64,000 nucleotides of DNA from the NCBI GenBank assembly GCA_946807835.1, contig OX327683.1, forward strand, positions 13,459,001 through 13,523,000, given 5' to 3'. Source of the DNA: Ailanthus altissimus. Its lineage: Eukaryota; Streptophyta; Magnoliopsida; Sapindales; Simaroubaceae. The position numbers and the translations under genes were made by a program. Under the pieces are notes generated by a model that saw only the letters and a program-made list of their open reading frames with translations, searched no databases and had not been told where the DNA came from. Of this stretch, positions 23,424 to 34,800 are shown piece by piece; the stretch's first letter is position 1; every line of letters starts with the position of its first letter.

Positions 23424-23574
23424 TTTGGTTTTTTCACTGTCATTTTGTTTAACTAGAGATTTGCCAAAAATATTTTCAAAACCCGACGAAATCTATCGGA
23501 GTTTTTTGAAAAGTCGCCGAAAAATTCTGAAATCTTGCCGTCTTTGTCACTGTCCATCTCCAATTACTCAGAAT

Positions 23575-23960
23575 CCTCCGGCCGTTTCAACGCCGTCGAC
23601 GACACGCCGATCCGAGGTCAGAAACTGCTGGATGCGCCGCCAGAACGCCACTGCCACCGGCCACTGTTGCTTCAAATCTCGGTCGTTCTACGGTGACGTG
23701 ACCAACACCGCCCACACCAAACGAATCCCCCATCACCGGCCGTTCAGTGCCGCGGACGACGCGCCAATCTGAGGTTGGAAACCGCCGGACGTGCCGCCGA
23801 AACTTCACTACTGCCGATTACTTTCACTTCAGATCCCGGCCGTTATAAGGTGGCGTGACCGACACCACCTAGACCAAAATAATCCTCAGTCACCGACCTT
23901 TCAAACGTCGCCGAGTTTACCTCAAGCGGAGGTCGAAGCAAGCCAGACGCGCCATCTGAA
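23575..23960 (+). repeat. GC-rich imperfect tandem repeat in the copia 2 leader
   Basis: Units start at 23581, 23739 and about 23895, a period of about 157 bp. Each opens with GCCGTT(T)CA.(A)CGCCG and continues through GA(C/T)CCGAGGT...GAAAC. Composition is strongly GC-rich in an AT-rich neighbourhood and includes many CpG. It lies where the leader and gag start would be. A 24000-24240 stretch of short phrases (AGGGGTTAATTTATAATTA) follows. Confidence 0.75.
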
Positions 23961-24268
23961 GTTTACTAGGTTCTGTTAAGGGCCTGTTTGCAAAATTTTA
24001 GGTATTTCCAGGTCAAATCATAATTTTTTATTATTTTAGGCCTTTTTTGTAATTTCCAAAAGTTTTGGGGTATTTTTAAAATTATAGTATTTTATAGGGG
24101 TCATTTTATATTTTTTTGAGAAATTAAGGGCTATTTTATAATTATTATATTTTGAGGGGTTAATTTATAATTATTAAAAATTTGGGGGTTTACTTGTAAT
24201 TAATACAAATTTAGGGACTAGATTGTCATTAAAAAAAGAGGGGTTTTCTTTTTTAAATTTATGGATAA

Positions 24269-27200
24269 GTGCAGTACTCTGCTGGTTCTACTCAATTTCA
24301 GCCATGCCACATATCTGGAACATCTCAAGGTGCGACTTTTACAGGAGCTACTGTTACTACTGTACAGGATAGTGTGAATCGTTCCCTTAAGAACCTTGAA
24401 TCTTTACTTTGTCTACTCCTCTTTAATTCTGGTAAACCTTTAATTTCTGCTTCTTCCAATATTTCAAGTAATTCTTCTTGGTATTTTGACTCTGCATGTT
24501 GTAATCACATGACTTCTGATCCTACAATTTTTTCCTCTAAAACTCTTAATTCCTATTTACCATCTATTCAAACTGTTAATGGTTCTCTCATGAAAGTTAA
24601 CCATGTTGGTCACGTGTCTTGCCCTAATCTTTCTGTATCTGACACCTTCTTTTATTCCTAACCTTACCTTAAATCTTTTGTCTGTTGGTCAATTATGAGA
24701 ACTTGGTCTTAATATCTTATTTACTGCTTTTGGTTGTTGTGTGCAGGATCCAAAGACCGGTCGGATGCTTGGGACAGGCCGTAAGGTTGGATGTCTGTAT
24801 GAACTTATCTCTTTAGATTTATCATTTCTATATCCTTCGTCTGCAGCATCTACCTCTTCGGTACCTTCGTTACATCTTTGGCATTTTCGTTTGGGTCATG
24901 CGTCAATCAATCGCATCCAATCTCTAGTATCCAGTGGTCACTTAGGTATTGTTTTTTATAATAAAAATGATTGCCTTACATGTCCTTTAGCTAAACAATT
25001 AGCCTTATCTTTTGATAATAGTACTACTGTCTCTCATACTCCATTTGATCTTGTACATTCTGATATATAGGGTCCTTCTCCAAATCCTATAATGGGAGGA
25101 TCCAAATATTTTGTGATCTTCGTTGATGACTATTCTCGGTATACTTGGTTGTTCATTATGAAACAACGATTTGAATTTACTAAAATTTACCGAGATTTTG
25201 CTCAGATGGTTAAAACTCAGTTCTCATGTCCTATTAAGGTTTTCCGCACTGATAATGCTATGGAGTATAGAGATTCTGATTTTTTAAATCTTTTACAGGA
25301 ACACGGTACTATATGTCAAAGGTCTTGTCCTGGTACATCTCAATAAAATGGGAGAGCTGAACGTAAACACAGACACATTTTAGATACAGTGTGCTCTTCT
25401 TATCTCTTCTCTTGTCCTGAACGTTTTTGGGGAGAAGCTGCTTTAACTGTTGTCTTTACCATTAATTGTATTCCTTCTCCTGTTATAGAGAACAAGTCAC
25501 CTTATGAACGTCTTTATGAAACTCCATCTAATTACAAACTCCTCAAAGTATTTGGTTGTATTTGTTTTGTTCTACTTCAAAAATATGAGCATACTAAACT
25601 CGAGCCATGTACTCGATTATGTTACTTCTTGGGATACGAGATAGAACATAAAGGTTATAGGTGTTGGGATCCTATATCTAACCGTCTTCGTGTTTCTCGT
25701 CATGTAGTCTTTCTCGAGCATACAATGTTTTCCTCTGTATCTAACTTTAAATCTGTGTCTCCTCCTATGTCACAATTTTTTACTGATAATTCTGTTGATC
25801 TTTTTCTCGATACTTTACCTATAGATATTTCTTCTGAGTTTTATATAGGTGAATCTGCTGAAACGACACCTGCTTCTGAGCCTCCTACCTCTTCTGAAGG
25901 ATCTGCTCTCAACATCCCTGAGGTCTCCTCTATACCCTCTCTTCGTCGTTCATTTCGGGTAAGAGAACTTCCTGTTAAACTTCGTAATTATCACTGTTTC
26001 TCTACTACACTTTCTTTATATAAGTCTCAATTATTTTTCGAGGCTAGTTCTAATCCTGTTTGGCAGCAAGCAATGACAGAAGAATTGCAGGCCCTTGAGA
26101 AGTCGCATACTTGGGATTTTGTTACTCTTCCTTTTAATAAAACTGTAATTGGATGCAAATGAGTGTACAAGATCAAGACCAAATCTGATGGATCTATTGA
26201 GCGTTATAAAGCCTGCCTTATTGCCAAAGGCTTTACCCAAGAATATGGCATAAATTATGAAGAAACTTTTTCCCCAGTTACTAGACTTATTTCTGTTCGA
26301 AGTTTATTAGCTGTTGCTGCAGTTCGTGGTTGGACATTATTTCAGATGGATGTCAAAAATGCTTTCCTCAATGGTGATCTCACTGAAGAAGTGTATATAA
26401 AGCCTCCTCCCAGTTATCCACATCCTCCAGGCAAAGTCTGTAAACTTCATCGTGCTCTGTATAGTCTTAAACAAGCTCCTCGTGCATGGTTTGCAAAGTT
26501 TAGTGTGACTATTCTTCAGCATGGTTTTCAGTCTAGTCCTTATGACTCAGCTCTTTTTGTCCGTAAGATGGCATAAGGTTGTGTTCTCCTACTTATCTAT
26601 GTTGATGATATAATTATCACGGGTGATGATCTTCTTGGTATTTCCACTCTCAAGAACTTTCTTCAGCAACACTTTGAGATGAAAGATCTTGGCAACCTTA
26701 GTTATTTCCTTAGCCTTGAAGTACTATCTGACTCTATAGGGTATTATCTTTCTCAGACTAAATATGCATTCAATCTACTTGCTAAAGCTGGGTTGACAGA
26801 CAGTAAGACTGCCTCCACTCCTTTAGAGCCTAATGCCAAACTCCGATCCTCTGATGGTACTCTTCTCAGTGATGCTATCCCTTTATCGTTAATTGGTTGG
26901 TAGTTTGGTCTATCTTACAGTTACTCGCCCAGACATTGCTCATGTTGTTCATGTTGTGACTCAGTTTATGGCCGCTCCTCGTACCTCTCATTATGCAGCA
27001 GTTCTTCATATCTTACGTTATCTCAAAAGTATACTTTTTCACGGTCTCCATTTTTCAGCTCACTCTCCTCTTGTGTTACGAGCTTATGCTAATACGGATT
27101 GGGCGGGTGATCCTACGGATCGTAGATCAACTACTGAATTTTGTCTTTTCTTGGGTGATTCTCTTCTTTCGTGAAAAAGTAAGAAACAGACAGCTGTTGC

Positions 27201-27552
27201 TCGCTCGAGTACTGAAGCTGAATATCGTGCTCTTGTAGATACTACCCAAGAAATTGTTTTGCTCCGCTGGCTTCTTGAAGATATGGGTATTTCTCATACT
27301 GGAGGTACACCTCTTTATTGTGACAATCAAAGTGCTATTCAAATTACCCACAATGATGTGTTTCATGAGCGGACTAAACATATTGAAACAGATTGTCACT
27401 TTGTTCGGCAACACGTTTCTCAAGGCACTATCATGTTTCACTCCATCTCATCTGAGGAGCAACCTGCTAATATTTTTACCAAATCTCTTCTTCCGCGCCA
27501 TTTTCATGCTCTAGTCTCTAAACTCAAACTTGATTCTACTGTGCCATCTTGA
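24269..27552 (+). pseudogene. Copia element 2 pol (protease, integrase, RT, RNase H), broken
   Basis: The protease motif reads SWYFDSACCNHMTSD, with G replaced by A after the catalytic DS. The pre-integrase WHFRLGHASINRIQSLV is clear. Integrase shows FDLVHSDI, FVIFVDDYSRYTW, FRTDNAMEY and NGRAERKHRHILD. RT shows GFTQEYGINYEETFSPVTR, FQMDVKNAFLNGDL, LYSLKQAPRAWFAKF and an intact IYVDDIIITGDD. RNase H shows YANTDWAGDPTDRRSTTEF, ARSSTEAEYRALV and ERTKHIETDCHFV. Stops at 25068 (TGG to TAG), 25344 (CAA to TAA), 26160 (TGG to TGA), 26574 and 27172 (TGG to TGA), plus a frameshift near 26895, inactivate it. Two in-frame losses occur in the GCK-W-VYK and S-W-KSKKQ motifs. Confidence 0.93.
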
Positions 27553-27556
27553 GTTT

Positions 27557-27564
27557 GAGGGGGG
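27557..27564 (+). other. Polypurine tract of copia element 2
   Basis: GAGGGGGG lies immediately before the 3' LTR start, 5 bases after the pol stop region. It would prime plus-strand synthesis. Confidence 0.85.
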
Positions 27565-27776
27565 TATTAAGAAATAATTCTGAAATTATTTTGGAATCAT
27601 TCTAGAATTATTATTTTATACCCTCCTACTATATACACACGTTATTAATATAAAATATTATTTCTTTATATATATTATTTTTCTATTATATAATAAAGTA
27701 ACAATTTATATAAAGACTTTATTGTAGTACAATTTTATAATTTATAATAAAATATATTCTCTTTATATTTTTAACA
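27565..27776 (+). repeat. Copia element 2 3' LTR
   Basis: It begins TATTAAGAAATAATTCTG and ends TTTTTAACA. It is collinear with the 5' LTR over its whole length. It is followed by the DVL promoter region. Confidence 0.9.
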
Positions 27777-27968
27777 CAAGATAAGAGGAGTATTAGTTTC
27801 TTATTAATCTTACTTATTCCAAGCCCTCGTTACTCTTTTAATTTAGCGAACACACAATACACATCTTAAATTAATTGAGCTCTTTTGTTTTTTAAATGAC
27901 AAAATAATAATAATTGTAATTATTAAGTAAAGACATAATAGTCTTCTCAACTAAGAAAAAGCCAGTAC

Positions 27969-28015
27969 CACGTGATCTAAAAAAGTATCCCTTAATCTAA
28001 TAAAACTTATATAAA
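27969..28015 (+). promoter_or_regulatory. G-box and TATA box of the DVL-like gene
   Basis: CACGTG (G-box, in CCACGTGAT) is at 27969-27974 and TATATAAA at 28008-28015. They lie about 170 bp upstream of the start codon, followed by a CT-rich leader (TCTCTCTCTC near 28060). G-boxes are bound by bZIP and bHLH factors. The spacing is that of an ordinary plant core promoter. Assignment to this gene is by position and strand. Confidence 0.6.
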
Positions 28016-28075
28016 GTCCAAAACCCCTTCTTTAACTTCACCACCAAAGCACCAAGAGTCTCTCTCTCTAGCACC

Positions 28076-28099
28076 ATGCTGCTAGTTTATTTTCTTTAA
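28076..28099 (+). CDS. Short upstream ORF in the DVL leader (7 codons)
   Basis: ATGCTGCTAGTTTATTTTCTTTAA lies between the TATA box and the main ATG, in the context CACCATGC. It would encode MLLVYFL and end 88 bases before the main start. If the transcript begins near 28040, scanning ribosomes meet it first. It may reduce translation of the main frame, or it may simply be chance. Confidence 0.35.
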   Translation: MLLVYFL

Positions 28100-28187
28100 C
28101 CACTTTTAAGCAACAACACAACAGTTGCAGAACCAGAACAAGGTAACATCATCACCATAAGAAGAAGAAGCATCTAATATTGGGGGA

Positions 28188-28355
28188 ATGAAGCAAGAAA
28201 ACCCAGCTGGTTTTTGCAACAAGAAATTGAGAAATCCCTGCAAATCCTTTGGGAGAAGATGCAGCAGCCTTGTGAAGGAGCAAAGATCAAGATTTTACAT
28301 TCTTAGATGATGTGTAATCATGCTCATTTGCTGGCATGAATATGGCGACCCTTAA
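28188..28355 (+). pseudogene. DVL/ROTUNDIFOLIA-like (RTFL) small peptide gene interrupted by one in-frame TGA
   Basis: The frame starts ATG at 28188 and runs 40 codons through CKSFGRRCSSLVKEQRSRFY to ILR, then TGA (28308-28310). The same frame continues CVIMLICWHEYGD and P to TAA at 28353-28355. DVL/RTFL proteins are plant-specific peptides of about 40-100 residues. They share a C-terminal RTF domain of the form C-K-x-F-G...LVKEQRxRFYI-x-RRC-x-x-MLxCW, are plasma-membrane associated, and alter organ shape by limiting cell proliferation along one axis. Every conserved block is here. The only defect is the second R of RRC, where CGA has become TGA. The truncated product would lose the hydrophobic MLICW end. 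The intronless structure matches the family. Pseudogene, recent null allele or stop-codon readthrough are the alternatives. Confidence 0.88.
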
Positions 28356-29585
28356 TTATATATCAGGCATTTTAGGTCTAGTAGTAGTTGTTGTCGTTGT
28401 TTAATTACTCCTTTTTTTTTTCTTACAATATGATGAGATTACATATTATAATTGTCTGTGTATATATATTAGTATAACAAATAGAAGATTTTAATATAGT
28501 TCTTGTTTTCGGGGGGCTAAAGAATGAAAGCAACTGATGATCATGTAATGAAGAATTGATCTCTCTTAAGTTATAATTCATGAAAATTACATTTTGCTCT
28601 CTTAGACGTGATGAGAATTTTGTCAATAAAATATCTCTTAATTTCTCTTCTTCTTCTTGCTTCTTTGATCTTTCCTTTCTCTTCTCTCTTTGTTTTGATA
28701 GCACAATGTGCCAAAATGAAAGGTAAGTGATTGAGTAAGAAACTCTTTTTCCGATAAAATTAAAAGCTTCTGTAAATTAAAACAATTTTCTTTAGAAATT
28801 TCAACTAGTTCTGACCTTAGTTGATGCTCGAAAGAGGATCCAAGAAGTGGGTTTTGATTAATTATTGCAATTTTATTAGTGTTAATATTTTAGCTACCAT
28901 ATATATATATATATATATATAATATGGTGGTTTGGTGATTATTGTATGATCAGAAATTTAATAACCTTACCGAAGGCAAATTTCGCTGTAAATTTTCTGC
29001 TCCATGGAAGCATATGGTTGGTATATATGAGTCTGGGCCGCTATGATTTGACAAATATTATTGATAACTTAGGGTTCGTTTAAATCATTTAATTTATTAT
29101 AATTGATTCAAATAAGAAATTCATTCCTCTATACCAAGTTAAACTTTAATACTATTTAAATTTTGTTTTTGTCAAAGCATGAGATTTGAAGAAATTGAAT
29201 CTTCGAAGCATATGCAAACAATATCCATTAAGTTGTTACGTGCGGGATCTGTTTTGCTCTTCTTTCAAAGTTTCTTTAAAGGAAAAATGTTCAATAACTA
29301 TGTTAGGGGGGCAGCCTAACTCAATCACTCGCTCGACTCATTGAATCCTTTTCTTTTGCTACATATAAAATAGAATAGTATTAAAAATAAAATTTATATT
29401 TTAACTTATGTGACACTAATAAATTACGATTATATATCTAAATTTATTATTTTATTATTAATTTGATAGTTTTAAAATTTTAATAAACAAATGACATCAA
29501 ATCAACTTTATATGAAACATAATGAATTAGTGTCATATTAATTAAAATATAAATTTTATATATGTTGTGTTACTTAGGGAAAAAA
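28356..29585. other. Downstream non-coding region of the DVL-like gene
   Basis: No second gene is supported. It probably includes the 3' untranslated region (28356 to about 28440) and AT-rich spacer. A (TA)n run is at about 28901-28921. Confidence 0.5.
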
Positions 29586-30020
29586 GTAAAGAAAAGGTTT
29601 GGCTCTTTCAAGTTATACTGAGTCAACTCAGTGGGTGAAGCGATTGGTTAAAAAAGGGGAAGATAAACAAGGAGATGGAGTGGATTGCAAAAAGGGGAAA
29701 ATATTGAAGGGAAGAAGAGAAAAGGGTGTGAGAGAGAAAACGAAAGGGAGAGAATCCATGGAACTGACTGACGTCGTATACTCGTATTGTGCTTTCTCTC
29801 TCTTTCACATCTCTCACTCACTCACTCACAATTTTCTGAACCCCCTCGTGCGGCTCCTTTCTCTTTTCAACACCCACTGCGACTCCCTTATAAATTTACC
29901 AAAAAACCCCTTTTGAACCCCCTCCCCTCCCCCCGCCAAAAATAAATCAATAAACAAATAAAAATTACTCTCTTTTTCTTTTCCCATTTTCACTTCTTTT
30001 TGGCCTTTACGTGCCACGAA
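29586..30020. other. Less AT-rich island with promoter-like words, function unknown
   Basis: A purine-rich stretch (29640-29760) is followed by TGACGTC (29769), a CT-rich run (29795-29830), a TATA-like CTTATAAATTTACC (about 29885) and ACGTGCCACG (30009). These are bZIP-type and core-promoter-like words, but no coding sequence follows that I recognise. An ORF of 105 codons across it (29599-29916) has low-complexity composition and no family resemblance. Confidence 0.3.
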
Positions 30021-30517
30021 AAGTTTATGGATTTAATTAGATTTCTTCTTTGGTTGGTATTAGATATATAAAATAACCTCATTTTAGTGTGAGAGCGAAA
30101 TTCGAATCTTGTATTACTCTAAAACTTTTTATCAATTAAATTATCACTTACGAAAATAAATCAAATTAATTTAGAAACATTATAGTCAGTTTTGTCCGTA
30201 ATATAACCACAAAGTATATTTTATCATACTTGTGTTATTTTGGTGTTTATATAGTTTTATATTGTTGATTTTGAGTACTTGTAAGTTTATATGACTTGAT
30301 AAGATATAAGATGTTGTTCATGTCATTAATTTAACAAAATTAATTTAGGCATTGCATGCCCTACTATGTGATTTTGAGAAGAAAAGAATAAAGCAAACAA
30401 ATTTTGTATTGAAACAAGAGAGGACATGGAGGCTGTTGATTTGAAGTTTGATGAAGTGATAAATTATTTAATTTGATGCGGGGTGCTGAAAGTATTTCAT
30501 CGTTGTTATAGGCTGTA

Positions 30518-30546
30518 GCACCTGCACCTGCACCTGCACCTGCACC
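30518..30546 (+). repeat. (GCACCT)n hexanucleotide repeat
   Basis: There are nearly five perfect copies of CACCTG/GCACCT. Confidence 0.9.
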
Positions 30547-30631
30547 ACACAACAAAACAAACCCAAGAGAAATTCACGCGCTATTCCATGGAAGTGGAGA
30601 CACTTAGAAAGCTTGACACGTTGAATGCGAG

Positions 30632-30634
<3 letters not shown>

Positions 30635-30664
<30 letters not shown>
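30635..30664 (+). repeat. (AAT)n microsatellite
   Basis: A run of ATA/AAT trinucleotides about 30 bases long. Confidence 0.9.
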
Positions 30665-30665
<1 letters not shown>

Positions 30666-30757
30666 GAAAATGTTTGAAATAGAATATAAATTTAAAATAG
30701 AAGCTATTAGTAAATATTTCCTAATAGTAATAATTATAAGAGGAAGTGAAATGGCCA

Positions 30758-31606
30758 TGGAATGGATATCGATTATAAAGAATTGAATTTTAAAAAAAGT
30801 TTGAATTGAAGATCAATGAACAATCAACATAAAATTAAGTATATATTGAACTAATGAGAAATGAAAAAAAATGGTGAATTAAAAGTGAGAATGAGTATAA
30901 AAACACAAAAGGATGCCTTTTTTCAAGCCTTAGTACCGCAACTTTGACTTCGTGGCATCACAACTCTAGCTTGGTGTTACCACAACTCTGGCTTGGAGGT
31001 GCCGCAGCACCGAAATTACAGTGCTAGCTCTTGGCGTCGTGGTAGGTTTTATGCGTATTTTAATTAGTTTGAGTCGATTTTGAGTTCTTTAAATATATAG
31101 ACTCTTATTTTAACTAAAAATAGAATTTTTAAGAACATTTTAGAGGTTATATAAACTCTTGTAAACCCATTATATTAATTATGCATTTGTATGTATCAAT
31201 AAGAGAGAGAATATAGACTTAAAGAGTGCTTGAGCGTTGAGTATATAAAAAAGTGCCATATAATAAGAGTTGAGTGTTAAGCGTGTAAGAGAGTGCTGAT
31301 AGACCCTATAGGGAGCTCTAGCTATTGGGTATTCTTTGTAATTTCTTGTGAAAGATCTTTATAATTTAAGAGTTTTTTATGAACTAAGTAATAAGAAGTT
31401 AGAATCCCGTGATCCACCATGGATATAGACATTTGTTGTTGAATCACATAAATTTCTTATATCTTGTGTACAATTGTTATCTCTATTTTATTTTATTTAA
31501 TATTTTTATTCTTGTTTTATTTGTGAGCAAAGTTTTTTGCATATGCCAAGGTTTTAGGGTGCTAAATTACTAACAAGTGATATTAGAGCACATAAAAACT
31601 TCAACA
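30758..31606 (+). repeat. LARD-like element 5' LTR
   Basis: It is collinear with 35966-36758. Shared text includes CTTGTAAACCCATTA, AATTATGCATTTG-type text, GTAAGAGAGTGCT, ATAGACC, TTGTGAGCAAAG and GCACATAAAAAC. A GC cassette lies at 30940-31050 (ACCGCAACTTTG, GTGCCGCAGCACCG) and a TATA-like GGTTATATAAACTC near 31146. It ends CTTCAACA. Confidence 0.8.
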
Positions 31607-31801
31607 AGTGATATCAAAACTAATGTTAATATTAATATCTAAGTGATATTAAAGCCAAAGTTAATGTTGACACCTAAGTGGTACCAGAGCATAAGTTATT
31701 CAACTATAATGACTTATAAGTATGAAGATTAAAGAATTGGAGAAAAAATCAAGAACTTAGTAGTGTAACAGTCTTGACTCAAGAAGAAAAGCTATGACTG
31801 C

Positions 31802-34800
31802 TGTTGGTTCCAATTAAAACTGGGTATATACATGTGGTATTTGTGTTCATTATACATACATACACATCAAATACATACATAGTCGCAGTGCAAGCTTAAA
31901 AATAATAATGAACACATTAAAATATTTTAATCACATTAAAATAGAGATTGAGAATAATCACCTCAAAAGCCTTTGGATTAAATTTCTGGAAGATCACCCG
32001 AAGTGTAGCTCGTGTACAATTTTAGCAATCAACTGGTGGACTTGATCATCTAAAACAGTAGCTTAAATCCAACAATTGATTTAACTCTTTAAATCTTATT
32101 TTAAGACAAACTCTTTATCTTGAGTTTTTTTTATTTAACCTTTGTTCAACACTTGAACAAATAAACAAAAACTTTGTTTTTACTTTAATGGCTAAACCAC
32201 GATAGAGAAGAAGATGAATAGTTGAAAAGGAAACAAATTTCTCTTTAATTTTTCTCTCTCAATGGCTGGCTAAAGACTTAGTAATTTTGTTTCATTTTAT
32301 TTTTTATAATAATTAAGATTTAACTTAACCTTAGAGTTAACTATTAACCCTAGTTAAGTTAATTTATTACTAAATAATTAAATATTTTAATTATTATAAT
32401 ATTTTACTAAATAACCTAACTCAAGTTAACAATTAACCCTAGAGTTAGGTTAACTAAATTTAGCCACCAAGTATAATTAAAATATTATTAAATAAATATT
32501 AACTTAACCTTAGTTAACTTTTAACCAAGATCAAGTTAAATATTATTTAATATATTTATATAATAAAATTATTTAATTATTTAATATTTAAATAATCAAA
32601 TATGTGAAATTACCCTTAAACCTTTACATAGTTATCAAGTAAACCCACAGTAGGTTGACCATACCACACACTTGAATAAACTCTACCAAAGGCTCACTAT
32701 ACACCATGTGTCATTATTTAATTAATTAATAACAATTGTTAACTAATTAATGTACTTAACACTTAAGTACTAGTACGTGCGCATTCTGAGTGTTCCTTAA
32801 ACAAATAATCAATCTGGTATATTGCCCCAACGCACAACGAATACACTTCATATTACAAGACTCTCTAGGTCTACACCCGATTCTTCAAATGGAATTATTC
32901 CATGAGTTCGTGATCGATGCCCTACGCACATGTCACAGATATTATAAATTAGCCCGTTAGACCATACAAATTGAGGTCATACCGCATACATTTAGTCATT
33001 TCGTCATTTATACCCTGGATGTACGAGGACATAGATCAACATCGTTAAATCCCCAGAAGCTCATCCATGAACTTATCTCTAGATTTATATATCGATGAAT
33101 AATATACGCAAATTCTTTTTCTATATTGTTCAAACCTGTGGGAAACTCCCCTTTCGGGTTTATTGCTTACGGCTATAAGACTTTTTGAGATACAATTTCG
33201 AAGCATCGGATATACAACCCACTTATCTGAGTTGAAAAAGTCTATATTTATGCACACCAAACTCCATGAGCATCAGACTATACCTAGCGAAATGTGATAA
33301 GGGCAAAATTATCATATATTTTCTCATGTTTTTATTATTGATATTTTATTATTTTATGAGAATAAATGGCTATTTATGTGCTTTATTGTTAATTGTAGGG
33401 ACTTGAACGAAATTTAAAGAAAGAATGCAAAATGAGCAAAAATAGGGACTAAAATGCAAAGTTTCCAAAATTCGAGTCCAGTGCCCCCGCGCCATAAGAA
33501 TATTGCCCCAGCGCTAGAATAGTGATCGAAATAAGAAATACGATCTGTTCAAGTCGCGTCTAGTGCCCCAGCACTATACAGTCACCGCCCCAGCTACGCT
33601 CCATCGCCCCAGCGCTATCAACATATCGCGCCAGCGGTGAAGCTGTTTTCATGCAGCGCCCCAGTGACAACTTCATAGCACGCCAGCGGTAGTGCGAGTC
33701 CTAGTCCGACAAGAATTAAGATTTTCAAGTTCATATCAATCCCTATATAAAGTCACTCATTCCCAGCCTTCAAGAATGAATCCAAGACAACCCAAGAGCA
33801 CCAAGAATACAGAGCACGAGTCTTGGAGAGCAATAAGAGCTTAATTGAAGCAACTTTAGAGAGAAATACAAGACGTTCTTCGGCATCAAGAGTCCCTAGG
33901 TAGCGCAATTAAGAGCAATTCGACGTCTATATCAGTTTGCTAATAATTATATCATGATTTATAATTATTTTTACTGCTGTTCTCTTGTAGCCATGAGCTA
34001 ATTTATTTTCTAGGGTTAATATTTGAACTCAATATGTGCACTTAAATTGCCATATCTTTTAGTATTTAATAAACTTAGTTCTTTGATATTCAAATTACTT
34101 GTGTTTAATGCTTCAATATATCTGGCCAATATATGGTGAATGAATTGGTAATATTTTGATAAACTTGGAAGATGAATCATAATATTTAGACTTAGGTAAT
34201 TTGATGCATGATTGTAGAGTAACATTCAATGTTGCATATGCAAGTTTTAATTTAGGATAGGAATATACCTAGTTGGCATGTATGATCAATAAGACCTAAT
34301 CTTAATGAATCTTAGTTTATTACAAGTACCATAGGAATATAGGTATTTAGTAAATTAGAGTATACTTGCATGTCCTTGGAAGAGGCTTGTGAATACATTA
34401 GCGTCTTGATCAATAATAAAGACTAAGTGAGTTAAATATTAGAAGATTAATCATTAAAAAGCATATTGAGAGATAATATTAATCCTAGGTTTTCTCTACA
34501 TTGCTATCATCTAAGTTTCTTTGCATTGAGTTTTTACTTTTATATTTTCTACATTCATTCTTAGGTTTTTATTTATCTGAATAATTATTAGGAAGATATA
34601 ATTTTAGTAATTGGTTAAAAAGAAACAATTATCCCTGTGGGTTCGACATCCGACTTATTTAATCTCTTTATTACTTGCATACGATAGTGTATACTTGCAC
34701 TTAATTTTAAAAATAGAAATATCGCATCACACGCAACGATCAAACCATGAAAGGTCCTTGAAACTTAAGTATGGTGGATCACTCACTAGCCCACTGTGAC

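Larger units (their letters stand above)
23203..27776 (+). mobile_element. Ty1/copia element 2, both LTRs, gag missing
   Basis: The order is LTR (209 bp), initiator-tRNA primer site, GC-rich leader, protease-integrase-RT-RNase H, polypurine tract and LTR (212 bp). The LTRs align throughout with scattered differences. The flanks CTTTC and CAAGA do not match, so the target duplication has decayed or a rearrangement occurred. The element has no gag and pol carries several stops, so it is non-autonomous and inactive. It ends 412 bp upstream of the DVL start codon. Confidence 0.93.

Noticed and set aside
29599..29916. Plus-strand ORF of 105 codons
   Set aside because: Low-complexity K/R/G-rich then S/L-rich composition, no recognisable domain, and the nucleotide pattern looks like promoter sequence.
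30364..30758. Minus-strand ORFs with repeated GAGAGA and II strings
   Set aside because: They are produced by the (GCACCT)n and (AAT)n repeats.
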